Source: Talpa occidentalis
Taxonomy: Eukaryota; Chordata; Mammalia; Eulipotyphla; Talpidae
Direction of reading: 5' to 3'
Assembly: GCF_014898055.3 (NCBI RefSeq)
Contig: NW_023601104.1
Span: forward strand, 81,389,106-81,453,105
Length of the DNA stretch: 64,000 bases
Both the position numbers and the translations under genes were made by a program. Every line of letters starts with the position of its first letter. Position 1 is the stretch's first letter. The notes beneath the pieces were generated by a model that ran no database searches, was not told where the DNA came from, and worked only from the letters and a program-made list of their open reading frames with translations. This document shows positions 12,376-23,146 of this stretch, one piece after another.

Positions 12376-13345
12376 ACTAGGGTAAGTGGGAAGAGAGAAA
12401 TGTGTACTCCTGTCTATGGTCAAAAATTATCACTTGCTTGATGGGAGTGGTTCCCAGACCCTGTCCTGGATCCTGTGTGGTGAGAATCCTTGGGGAGCTT
12501 ATTACAAATACACATTTCGGGACTCCATTCTTGGAGATATGGATCACTAAATCCAATAGAGCTGACATAGATAGTGCCTAAAATATGTATTTTTTTTCAG
12601 TTGCTTAAAAATTTTTATTATTTATCATGATTCTGACTGACTGGGTGGTTTCTCTGTGAGTTTCATGTAGCTGCAGTTATCTGATGAATCAGATGGGATG
12701 GCTGGACACACAGATAATTGGCCTCCTTCTATCCTCATGATTTTTCATTCCAGTCTTTTTTTTTTTTTTTTACAGCATAATGGTCTCAGCTTATGAGAGG
12801 AAAGAAGCTACAATGCCTGCTGAGGCCTTCGCTTAGAATGGCTTCTTACGTGTCCTGTTGGTTATAACCAGTCACAAGATTAGTCTAGATGCAAGAGTGA
12901 AAAAGTAGGTTCCACATATTCATGAAGGAAATGTCAAAGTCAGAATACAAAAAGGCTTGTATAGCAGGAATGGCAGAAATGGCCATATTTTGCAACATCG
13001 CAGTTTACTAGCAAATTTGGTAAATTTCTGGCTCTCTGGTCCAGATTAAAGAATCTTTTATCTTAAACAAACTTTAAGATTAGTGGACTGGTACTTTATG
13101 ATGGGGTTTCTCCCACAATGCCTTTTTCCAGAATGTTGTATGAGGTAAGAAGATAAGCTGGGCAGGAGATAAAACTTAAAGAAAGGAGAGAGGGTCAGAA
13201 GCTTAAATGCTAAAAATTGAAGATTGGTGGTATAGGGGAGGGAAGAGAAACTTCATATTAATGTTGTTTTGAAGGAATCAGTTTTCTAGAAGTAAAAATA
13301 AAATGATTTAGGAATGTGAAGGCATATGTGTGGTCCTCTTCTCCC
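12376..13345. other. Intergenic DNA, nothing identified
   Basis: Mixed-composition sequence with a T-run near 12757-12771. No gene or clear repeat could be assigned. Confidence 0.35.
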
Positions 13346-13647
13346 CTGGATGCCTTTGTTCTTTTTTTTTTTTTTAAAGATTTTTTTATTTATGCAAGAA
13401 CTGGAGTAAAGGCCAGGGACATGGTAGGGTGAGAGAATTCACCAGAGACAGAGCGGGGAGCAGAACAGGCAGATTGACTGAATACACTGCCGAGGGGAGC
13501 TGCGGGCGAGACAGGAGAGGTCTGCTGCGCCATGTGTGTATCTCCCTGGCTGGCAGGGAGTGAAATGGCCAGTTGGCTGCAGAGGCCAAGGATAGCTCCA
13601 CAGTGCTGTGCTCAACCCGCTGCGCCACGGGGGAGGCCTGGATACCT
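13346..13647 (-). mobile_element. tRNA-derived SINE, minus orientation
   Basis: Runs from a T-run and 'aaagatttttttatttatgcaag' to 'gcgccacgggggaggcc'. The flanks 'ctggatgcct' (13346) and 'ctggatacct' (13638-13647) fit a one-mismatch target-site duplication. Confidence 0.88.
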
Positions 13648-14633
13648 CATTTATGAAGAAGGGAATGAAGAGACAGTGGTCTTAGTTGTCTCTCCTGTGG
13701 CATTGCCAAGGTAAAATATATGCCATTGTATTTCATACACACTTATCTTTGTATGGGGCCATGAAGAAGACATCTATGACATTTTCTGTTTAGCAGTTGA
13801 CATAATAGATGACAAAGAGTTATCATTAGTCTTTTCTAGGTAAACATTTCTAGTTTCTGCAACACTATTATCATACATACCATATGTGTTAAAGCATAGA
13901 GTTATTTCAAAGACATAGGTTGGCTTTAAATTGTCTTGAAATGTGTATTTATACACATTTGAGACACCAGGCTCAATTCTTAAATGATATAACAGATGAT
14001 CCACAAATAACCTGAACATACTTGCTTTATAAATCTGGTATTAGGCAGAAGAGCTAATCCTTCTCCTATACCCTGGAAATATTACATTACACCTGATTAT
14101 CATTAGTTATAGTTTAGGAAGAGGGTTCATATTTGAACTATATTCTTGCCTGAGTTCATATAATTAAAAGCAGTGAATTTGGGACCTCAGATTTGCATCT
14201 CATAGTGTATTTAATATGGAAAAGTATTTTTAAAATACTTAAAATAAGACTGGGTAGAACAAACTGTGGGAACTGTCTTTCTGGTTTTGCTATTTCAGAT
14301 CCTGCTTTAAAATGGAAGCAAAACATATTCTTTTCTATGCCAAAATAGAAAAGTACTCTTTTCCTAACCAAACTCAAGTCCTTTGGTTTAACAGTTGGCA
14401 CAATTTTTTTTTTTTGGTGCACAAATTGCCATTTACTGATCTTCTTGGCCAAACCACAATACAAAGTCTTATACATAAGTGCAAGGTGTTTGAATTTGAC
14501 TTCCTACTCTGCTAAAAGAAGGTATTTACTGATACAATTTCTGTGGTTACTTGCACCAGGTTTAGCAATCTAATTGCCTCATTATCTAACAGTGGAAAAA
14601 GCATGAACTTGGAATCTCACCTGGATCGTGCTA
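13648..14633. other. Intergenic DNA, nothing identified
   Basis: AT-rich. The open frames here (a minus-strand one of about 100 codons at 14156-14476 among them) have AT-driven composition and no recognisable domain. Confidence 0.35.
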
Positions 14634-14876
14634 CTAATCAGTTGAATTTCTTTTTTTTTTTTAGATTTTATATATATTTTACATCATTCTTCCTTTTTGT
14701 ATAATGTATGCTTTCTTCTCTCAGGTGTAGTCCCCATAGAATTCCCACCACCAATTCACCCTTGCACCATCACCATAATCCGTTAGTGCTCTTCCCTCCC
14801 CTGTTTTAATCCCTCTTCCTCCCTGTCCCATGCAAAAAGTCTCTGTTTTATAGTTGCCTAATCAGGTGAGTTTCTT
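14634..14876 (-). mobile_element. Retroelement tail with 19-bp TSD, minus orientation
   Basis: A T-run (the complement of a poly(A) tail) opens the element, and near-identical 19-base flanks 'ctaatcagttgaatttctt' (14634-14652) and 'ctaatcaggtgagtttctt' (14858-14876) enclose it. The insert is about 205 bases. In sense direction it holds G-rich 'gggacagggaggaag' and 'ttggtggtgggaattctatg' blocks, resembling an L1 3' UTR of another subfamily. The TSD and tail show retrotransposition; the family is inferred. Confidence 0.75.
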
Positions 14877-15060
14877 GGGGCAAATGGCCAGACCACTGTG
14901 CCTCTGTTTCCTCGTCTATTATAAAAAAGGTTTGAAACCAATGATGTACATATAGAAATAAGAGTAAATGGATTTAGAATTCACTCATAACACTGACTCC
15001 CAGGAGACACAGCTAAGGATATAGTGCTTCTGGCCAGAGCCCCCCCCAGTAAGAAATATT

Positions 15061-15621
15061 AAATATCTCTATTTACGATGACTGGATCAAGAAGATGTGG
15101 TACATAGACAAAATGGAATATTACTCAGCAATCAAAAGAGATAAACTCATGCAATTTGCAGCAACATAATTGAGCTGGAAGGGATCATGCTCAGTGAAAT
15201 AAGCCAGAAAGAAAAAGAAAAATACTGGATGGTCTCACTCATAGCAGGAATCTAGAAAACCTAAATAAGGGACCAGGAAAAAGAATAACTATAAGAAAGA
15301 AAAAATCAAAACCAACAAGCAACTATGAGCCAGAGACACAATATGGGGGTGGGGAGAAAGGAGGGATTGGGGTCAAAATAAGGGGGTTGCAATTGTATGG
15401 GGAATATAAAAATAAAAATAAAATTTGAGAAAAATAAAAAAAACCCAAAATAATATATGTTTATTAGAAATGCAAAAAATATAAAAAATATTTAAAATTA
15501 AAAAATCACTTCGATGATAAAAATAGATAGAAAATACCATTTTCATGTAGGAATTTTTTCCTAAGGTGTACATGTCTAAACAAATAAACATTTCTTAAAC
15601 TTCAAAAAAAATCTCTATTTA
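15061..15621 (+). mobile_element. Recent L1 tail with candidate 3' transduction
   Basis: A 5'-truncated L1 starts near 15076 ('gatgactggatcaagaagatg') and includes the end of ORF2, the 'cagcaacataattgagctgg' block and the G-rich 3' UTR ending near 15440. About 160 bases of AT-rich non-L1 sequence follow, with an AATAAA at 15583-15588 and an A-run about 16 bases later (15604-15611). The duplication 'atctctattta' occurs at 15065-15075 and again at 15611-15621, after that second A-run, which places the extra sequence inside the inserted unit. The left junction reads TT/AAAT. Confidence 0.85.
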
Positions 15622-16499
15622 GTATTTTAGATTTAACTAAAGTAAAATTCATGATTTCCTAATGCACAAAACAAACCACGTGGGTCACCTCTAGAAGATG
15701 TTGTGCAATCAGTTCCTAATTCTGAAAATTGGTATGTAAAGAGAAAGAATAAAGCATCTATTCTGTCTTTCCATGTGAACTATACCTCAAGGTAACCGAA
15801 TAGCTTGTGAAGGAAAGTTTTTACACAATAGTTCCAGCTAATTCTGAAAAGAGAGTGTTAGAATGTCATCATTTTGCAACCTCAAATAATGACCGTAGGC
15901 AATGATCATGAACACATGTAAAATAATTTGTGGAAAGCTAATGGGAAACTTCTTAACAGGTAGATCAGGTTGATAAAACATGAAACCATTAATCAATCCC
16001 ATTGTCACCCACGAAGAGATCCAGGCATTCCCATGATGCAATGGGAAGTATAAAACCCCACTCTGCAACATTCTTGCCAAAGCCATTGAAGCTGATTCTG
16101 CTCCAGATCTCATTTCCAGTTTACAGGAAACACAGGAGATAGGAACATATTGAAGACACTGAGGGATGGATTAAAATCCAGGGAATTGTACCATGCAAAT
16201 AACCTGGCTTGGCTTCCTCAACAAATAAATTAGAAGGAAAAAGCAGAGGTGAGGGAACTCAGATTTAGAAATAGGAGAGACATATGAACTAAACACAAAT
16301 TGCAGATCTTGTTTGGGCCCCACTGGAAAAAACCCCCACATATGAGCCCACAAGGGAAATTTGATTACTGACTAGATAGCTAACATTATTAAGGATGTTT
16401 TGTTAATTTTAAAGTGATTATTCCATTTGGTTTTGTGGGAAAAGGAGTCATTATCCTTCAGAGATATATTCTGAAGTATTTTTAGGTAGAATAATATGA
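15622..16499. other. Intergenic DNA, nothing identified
   Basis: No exon or named repeat is seen. A minus-strand open frame at 15838-16113 has no recognisable domain. Confidence 0.35.
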
Positions 16500-16690
16500 T
16501 TAGGATTTGATTCAAAATAATTCAGCGGCAGGGTGGGAGGGAGGGAGGAGAGATGAAATGAGCCTGATTACGTGCTGATGATTGTTGAAACTGAGTTTTG
16601 GAAACATGAAGGTTCATTTTATTCCTCTGTCTGTTTATATTTGAAAAATTTCACAATTAAATGTTTTTAAATAGGGAAAAGTAATAAACA
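16500..16690 (+). mobile_element. Probable old L1 3' end
   Basis: The closing motif 'tattcctctgtctgtttatatttgaaaaatttcacaat' followed by an A-rich end resembles the 3' tail common to many old L1 elements. Confidence 0.4.
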
Positions 16691-16739
16691 TGACTTATTA
16701 AACCATACAGTTAGGATTTGTGCAGGGTTTTGCATCTAT

Positions 16740-17210
16740 GTTTATATTAGTCTCTTGTCTGCCATAAACGATTATCACAAGCTGGGTGGATTAAAACTGC
16801 ACAAAATTATTCTCCCACGGTTCTAGAGACTAAGAGTCTGAAATCCAAAAGAGTTGTACCCCTTTAAGGGCTGTGAGGAAAAAACCACTGTTTTTCTCTT
16901 CCAACATCTGGGGGCTACTGTCTTTGCTGGACCTGTGGCTGCTGGTGCAGCTCTGCCCCTGCTCACACTGTCTCGACCTTGTCTCTTCTCCCCATACCTC
17001 TCACTCTCCTAAGAACACTTGCCACTAAATTTTGGACTCACCAAGGTGATTCCAAATTGGATGATCTTGGATGTTCTCATTGCAAGATTCTTGATTTAAT
17101 TACATTTGCAAACACCCCTTTTCCAAATAAGGGAAAATTTACCAGTTCCCAGGATGAGAACGTGGATGTAGCCTCTGGTGCATCACCATTCAACTCACCA
17201 CAATGACATA
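16740..17210. repeat. Old interspersed repeat, family unresolved
   Basis: The order of 'ttatcacaagctgggtgg', 'ttctcccacggttctagag', 'ctcctaagaacacttgcc' and 'caccattcaactcacca' is that of a widespread ancient mammalian repeat. A second copy of the same type lies at about 32690-32960. I cannot assign the family without a library search. Confidence 0.5.
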
Positions 17211-17429
17211 CTTCAATAAAAAGATTTGAAAACCCATAACCACAAGGAGTGATTTAGTTTTCTCAACTGAATGTTAAGGAGTATTTGTTAGCGTCATTGC
17301 TAATTTCCAAATTTATGAGACAGCCTTGATTTCTCTCCTTCTGCCTTATCCCATAGGCAAGTCTTAGAAATTTTACTTCTGAAATTTAAATCAAACCTTT
17401 TTATTTCTTTCATCTGCACTCTAAATCCT

Positions 17430-17715
17430 TTACTTTCATTTGTCCTATCATATCCTCTAATGGTCTTACTGATCTTTCTGACTTCTGATCTTGCACCAAT
17501 CCATTCCATTCTCCCCACAGATGCCAAAGTAATTAAAAACAAAAGAAAACAAAAACTTCACAGATCTAATCATTGTTCCTTCCTTTTCCTATCCCTTAAA
17601 TACTGGTTCACTGCTTCCAGAATAAAATCCAAATTCTTTAGTATTTGTCTTCACCTATCTGGAGTCATTCCCGTTTTTGCCCACAACTGTTCACTGCCAC
17701 TGACCTCCTTTTAGT
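17430..17715 (+). mobile_element. L2 fragment
   Basis: Typical L2 sense landmarks: 'cttccagaataaaatccaaattc', 'cacctatctggagtcattcc' and 'ctgccactgacctcc'. It is decayed. Confidence 0.5.
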
Positions 17716-17732
17716 CTTTTAAACATGTCAAA

Positions 17733-17803
17733 GTCAGTTTCTTGAAAAGGACAGATTCTTGAAAAGGAGAATCTTGAAGCACAGATTCTTGAAAAGGAGA
17801 ATC
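17733..17803. repeat. Small 30-bp tandem duplication
   Basis: The block 'acagattcttgaaaaggag' plus 'aatc' is present at 17751-17773 and again exactly 30 bases later at 17781-17803. A partial older unit 'tttcttgaaaagg' lies just upstream at 17738-17750. It looks like a nascent minisatellite of two and a half units. Confidence 0.9.
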
Positions 17804-17839
17804 CAGGCAGTATTTACCACAAGAATTTTATTCATAATT

Positions 17840-18365
17840 GGGTAACTGGTTATTTTAAAAACAGAAACAGTAATTCATGTCGAATAGTAAATAACATGTA
17901 AAAATACTAGACATATTAGAAAACAAGTAAACAGCATATAATTACCCCCTCCCCATTCTACCCTCTGAGATAATAATATTTGGGTTTACATTCTTTCAGA
18001 ATATGTGTTTAAATATCATAAATACATGATTAACTAGGAAACCTACTTTTTGCTAATTAACAAGGAATTGAAACTGTTTTCATGTTATTACATGTGTACC
18101 TTCATCATTATTTTTTAGACTTTCCGTTCAGATTTCCAAGTTGTTCCATCAAAGACTTGTACCAATTTGCATTCCCACCAGCAGTGTGTGAATGTGCTCA
18201 TTTTCCCAGGTCTCTGGAAATCTTTTAAATCTCTGCTAATCTGAGAGATGAAAAACAGCATCCCATTGTTGTCTCAATTTGTATTTCTTGCAAGTTAGTG
18301 AAGTTGGATGTTTTTGTTTCTGATATCAGTACACTTGTGGTTTCTCATGACCATGTATTTAAAAG
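17840..18365 (-). mobile_element. Old L1 fragment, minus strand
   Basis: The block 'ccaatttgcattcccaccagcagtg' is a classic antisense L1 ORF2-end sequence. The flanking AT-rich sequence on the left is probably part of the same element but is too diverged to bound. Confidence 0.5.
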
Positions 18366-19192
18366 GGATTAGATTTAAAAAAATACCAAACTAGCTGAAG
18401 AAGAGCTAGGTAAGCCACTCAACACTGCATTACAGCAACGCCAGCTCTGTACCCTGGATCCAGTTCTCAATATCTTGAAGCTGTTTCAAGCACACATAGC
18501 TGAGCATGCTATTGGGTTTTACAGTACAGCCCTCATTATGATAGTATTTATTTTCTTCCTTGTGGCATGTGAATTAAAGAAAGTAATTTAAAATCATTTT
18601 TAAAAGTGTGTTGTATGTATTTTCTGAAAATGTATGTGGGGAAATAAACAAGAAATTACAGATTAAGGACCTATGTTTCAAAATGTGGCCCAACAATTTG
18701 AATTTACCAGCATCTGGAGTTTTGATCATATCTAGGTTTCAGCTTGGACTTCAAGTAATTCGTTGCCTCAATTGTCAGTAATAATTTTCCCTATGGTATT
18801 TATTTAGAAAGAAGTTCAGGGAAAAGTGAAGAGAAACAGTTAAATACTGGCACCCATTGCCTGCATTACTTTTGATCAGAATCTTACTTTTTCATCATCT
18901 GAAAAAAAGTACCAGTTGGATATTCCAAGTTCCCATATTTCAAATTTGTGTATGTGGCAATACAGGAATTACAGAAGATATGTTTTAACTGTCCAAGGTC
19001 CTGAAATCTTTCTTTTCTTTCTTTCTTTCTTTTTTTTTTTTTTTTTGTTCCACGATCTTGTACATCATTTGGAACTCCAAGTGACTTTCTATTATTTAAT
19101 ACTTTTATGTCCTTTTTCATGTATATGTACCTAAAGTTGGTGCCTTTGGATGTGGATCTGCTGACTGAATAGAACAATTTGATATATGATGG
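18366..19192. other. Intergenic DNA, nothing identified
   Basis: AT-rich, with a CTTT/T-run near 19010-19046. No gene is seen. Confidence 0.35.
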
Positions 19193-19498
19193 CATGCCAT
19201 GTGTTTTATTTATTTTTTTTTAAAGATTTGTTTATTTTTATACAAGAACTGGGGTACAGGTCAGAGGCACAGGAGGGTCAGAGGATTCACCAAAGACAGA
19301 GCGGGGAGCAGAACAGGCAGATGTACTGAAATACACTGCTGAGAGGAGCAGTGGGTGAGGCAGGAGAGGTCTGCCGTGCCATGTGGGTTTCTCCCTGGCT
19401 GGTCGGGATTGAACCCGCACTGCAGAGGCCGTGGACAGCTTCACAGTGCTGCGCTCAACCTGCTGTGCCACTGGGGAGGCCCCATGCCATGTGTTTTA
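19193..19498 (-). mobile_element. tRNA-derived SINE with perfect 16-bp TSD, minus orientation
   Basis: An exact duplication 'catgccatgtgtttta' lies at 19193-19208 and 19483-19498. The body 19209-19482 is full length from tail to 'tgccactggggaggccc'. Confidence 0.95.
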
Positions 19499-19854
19499 AG
19501 AGCTACTTAAAAAAATATAAATCAAAGAAAATAAATATGCTTTTGATTGCAGTTGCAAGTCAAGTGTAGTCCAAACAAATTAAAAAAAGGAGCATAAACC
19601 ACCATGATCCAAACCACAACTGAATAGAGTCCTAAATACATCCAGGTCATCAGGAATAAATAGGATGACTCAATAAATTAAAAAATCAAGAATGATATTC
19701 TTAAAATTGAAAGAACCTATCAGATTAAATGCAAATGTGGAAATAATGTTTTATTTTGATAGCAAATACAGGGAGTCAAGGAATAGAGCATTCCCTTACC
19801 ATTCCATGAGAAGGAATGATGACACTGGAAAGACACAGTTTATCTATGTACTAT

Positions 19855-20088
19855 TTTTATTTATTTGTTTTTGAATTTTATTTATTTATGCATACAAGAG
19901 CTGGGGTATAGTCCAGAGACGAGGGGAGTGAGAGGATTCACGAGAGACAGAGTGGGGAACAGAACAGGCAGACTGACTGAAATACACTGCTGAGGGGAGC
20001 AGCGGGTGAGACGGGAGAGGTCTGCTTCGCCATGTGGGTTGCTCCCTGGCTGACCGGGCATTGAACTCATGCTGCAGAGGCCACGGAT
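19855..20088 (-). mobile_element. tRNA-derived SINE lacking its head, minus orientation
   Basis: The copy has the tail 'tttatttatttatgcatacaag' and the body through 'attgaactcatgctgcagagg', but stops near 'cacggatgg' before the A-box end. It is therefore truncated at the 5' end, either at insertion or by later deletion. Confidence 0.85.
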
Positions 20089-21499
20089 GGAGGAACCCGG
20101 TAAAGCTTGGAAGGATTTTGATTTTTTCTGAAACTTGTAGCACAAAAGATGCTTTTAAGAAAATATGAGCTGGCTAAATGGTTTACATATTGGTAAAGAA
20201 ATAAAAAGAATTACTTGACAAGAAGAGGATGTTGGACAATTTAGTGTCTAATACAAGTTATTGTCAGGGCCTTGCAATTGGAATGCGTTCCTTATGTATT
20301 GGATATGTAAGGAAAGGATTTAGTCTGGAAGTAAGAAAAGATTTCACCTTACCAGTTCTTAAATTTTGAACAAGTCTAGCAATGGGCATATCTTTCACTA
20401 GATATATTTAAGACATATTTGCGTAGTCATAGAAATTGCAGTCTTACTCAGAGGTAGAAAATTGAAATGACCCTTTCAAATATGATTTTATGATACAGCA
20501 ACATTTAGATGACCTAGTGGTAGGAGAGGAAAGTCCAGTGTTATATTTACTCAATTTTCAATGAAGTAATTATTTAATTTAATAGTGGCATAAATGAAAT
20601 GAATAGATTTCAAACATTTTCATTAAATGCTGACACTGTCCCATCCCCTACTGGACAAAACCTTTTCTGTTAGTCACACTATCCTCCATTTTTCATTGGC
20701 TGCCTGCAAGGAGCATCTGTCGATTCATCAAGACAGTAAGTCCCTCCAAAGGATTTTCAATTCTTAGCCAAGCTGAAAGAATCTGGGAAATCAGATATGC
20801 CTGTAAATAATAGGTTATTTGAAAACATGTAAGCTTCACGTTCTGGTTCAAGTTAAAACTTTCCTAGAATGACTTGAAAACCAGAACTCATTTATTATGG
20901 TATGTAACCTTGCTGATTTCTTGTTTTAAAATTCAGTAAAATACCATATGTGCCTGTCAACTGGATGTGTATGTGTGAAAACACTCATCTATCCCTGAAA
21001 CATGGCCTTTTGGGGATAAGCAACAAGATGACTTCTTTTACTAAGACTAGAACTAAGTGTAGGAGAGAAATTTCAATGAGTAGGTATGTGACTGCCTTCC
21101 GTCCTGTGAATCTGCATGGACACTGGGTCTAGGGAAGGCAGTGGGTTATTTAGTGACTTGCTGTGGTCAGGAAAATTTTCCCATTGACTCAACTCATCTC
21201 TAATTACATCATGACATTAATCATTGCCAGAAAGCAAATGAATTTGGGCTTAAAAAAATCAATGTTATGAATGGAATTTCCTAGAATAAAGATACACTAA
21301 ATAGAAATAACAACCAAATGCAGTCTTTGATTTGATCATGGTTTTTAACCAAATAACAAACTTTTGTGAGTGCTTGAGCATTTGCAAAATAAAACATTGA
21401 GGGAAAAGTGAAAAAAAAAAAATCAGCTCCACCTCTTAAAAAATCACCTGGAATTATGTTTTGGTAGTAACCCAGGGAGAAGGAATTACTTTGAAACCT
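20089..21499. other. Intergenic DNA, nothing identified
   Basis: AT-rich sequence without a recognisable repeat or exon. It begins the roughly 10.6-kb interval that has no lineage SINE. Confidence 0.35.
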
Positions 21500-21790
21500 G
21501 TTTTTTTAAAAACAAGTTATAGCTCTGCATACTTCAGGTACAATATTTGGCACATTGCCTCATAGATGGGGTGGGGGGTTGGGAGTGTGGGGCAACGTAC
21601 TGTACAGCACAGTGGCCATAGTTATTGATACTGTATCTCACATTTGAAGTGGCTAAGAGTAGATCACAAGAAAAAAAATAGTATGTGTGGTGATGGATGT
21701 TAACTAAATTTATTGTGGTGTAATTTCACAATCTATACAATTATCAAATCATTACATTGCACACCTGAAACAAATACATTGATTCAACAT
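21500..21790 (+). mobile_element. L1 3' UTR fragment, plus strand
   Basis: The series 'ggccatagttattgatactg', 'gtgatggatgttaactaaatt', 'caattatcaaatcattac' and 'cacacctgaaacaaataca' is the well-known 3' UTR of older mammalian L1 families in sense direction. Confidence 0.75.
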
Positions 21791-22599
21791 ATCTTAACAA
21801 AGTTTGTTTAATTGAGAAACTTAGAAGGGAAGAGGATTCAGTTCCTCTGAATATGAAGCAAGTTCACCAGCCTGACACTGTCATTGCAACTTCTTTGGAG
21901 TTCCTAGTGTGTCTTCATTAATCCCCAATCAGAGGTCTGAGTCACCAAAATAAATCTGCAGGATTTACGCACATGGAGTTAGTTACTGAGTAGTAGAATA
22001 TATGACACTCTCTGCCTTTTAGCAACTTTTCCTTTTCCAAGCCAAAAGCAGAGCCCAAGATTAAAGTAACATATACTTAAGGGTGTGTTTTTGCAGATGC
22101 TGGTTGGGACATGAAGACAAAAGTAGGAGTGAAAAATGCTGATAACAAGGTGAAAATCTCACTGAGGAACAGGACGCATTTTTGGTAGGAGACGTTTAAC
22201 TTGAACGCATAACCCTATCGGTTTCACCACTGAGTGGGCATCCGCAGAGCATGGGGGTTGGGGGGTAGCTTCCCAAAATGATGTGGACATCTCTCTGCAG
22301 TTCTTTTGAGAATGGGACTTGGAGGAAATCTTCGGGGTGGGTAAGATCTTGGACGATTGGGATTTTTTCCACGGGACGTCAGGGCAGAACGATGAAGCCA
22401 AAGGAAAACATTCTAAGGCAAATGAACGAATTCATTCTGCTAGCCCTGAATTCAACGTGGACTCGAACCAGATCTGTCCTCCTCATTCTGTTTGCCAAAC
22501 CAGCTCTAAGCAGGATTTTCCAAGCTGCTTCATCATCCCAGCGATTCGCTGTCCCAGACATTCTTCTGCCTCACCCTGGCACCCGTGTTCAACTCTCCT
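21791..22599. other. Upstream flank of the first promoter
   Basis: No repeat could be named. GC content begins to rise after about 22150. The sequence may hold proximal regulatory elements, but nothing specific can be supported. Confidence 0.35.
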
Positions 22600-23045
22600 C
22601 CAGCTGAGCTGTTCATCGCCAGCCACGCCGAGCCTCCCCACGCGGCTGCAGCCCCCTCTCCGGCCTCACACCCATCCCGGGCTGCGGCGCGGGGAGGGGG
22701 CAGGGGAGCCGTCAACTCACGCCAAACTTCCACGCTGGCGATGACTGGGGTTCTCCGGCTCCCCTAGCCCTCCCGCGCCGGGCCACACGGCGCTCATTCA
22801 AGCGGTGCGGCAGCGATTGCAGGTTCTGAGCCGCGGAGACCCGGGCGCCCCGCAGCCGCGCTTCCCGGGCCAGGCACGGTGCCGCCTCCCACCGAATGCG
22901 CCCCGGACGCGGCCGCCCCAGCCCCGGGCAGCTGGCGGGGCACGGCGCGCGCCGGGAGACTTGGAGCCGTGATGCTTTGTTTTGCAGCCGCAGGAGCTCG
23001 AGGCGGTCTCTTTCCACCAGACTTCACCCGCCCGCAGCAATAGCC

Positions 23046-23146
23046 ATGGAAGTTGCCGCGGCGCAGAGCAAGAGGGTACCGCTTGGCGCGGCATCTTTTT
23101 TGGATGTTTTTTCTCGACACAGACCACTTATTTCTTCCTTCCTGCG
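23046..23146 (+). other. Upstream ORF overlapping the exon 1a start codon
   Basis: An ATG at 23046 in a strong context (gccATGG) opens a frame beginning MEVAAAQSK that stays open to the exon 1a donor, 33 codons plus two bases. It lies 58 bases before the KCNK10 isoform-a ATG at 23104, in a different frame, so its translation would run through and past that start. In the unspliced sequence the frame closes a few codons into the intron (after SSFLR); in spliced mRNA its end depends on exon 2, outside the window. I do not recognise the peptide as any known protein. It is counted as a possible regulatory uORF only if transcription starts upstream of 23046. Confidence 0.55.
23104..23146 (+). CDS. 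KCNK10: KCNK10 (TREK-2) first coding exon, isoform a
   Basis: KCNK10 encodes TREK-2, a plasma-membrane two-pore-domain background K+ channel of the stretch-, heat- and lipid-sensitive TREK group. This exon encodes MFFLDTDHLFLPSC plus one base and ends at the perfect donor gtaagt (23147-23152). From memory the human isoform with this first exon begins MFFLYTDFFLSL followed by VAVPAA. The shared MFFL.TD start, the F/L-rich remainder and the phase-1 end (matching a valine codon split across the junction) support the call. An in-frame stop at 23041-23043 excludes a longer frame. The start context is weak (T at -3, T at +4). This version is 14 codons rather than 12 and has D for Y at residue 5. 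The next exon is outside the window. Confidence 0.8.

Noticed and set aside
17733..17803. CRISPR-like repeat-spacer pattern
   Set aside because: Only two and a half units with near-identical spacers in a mammalian genome; it is a tandem duplication.
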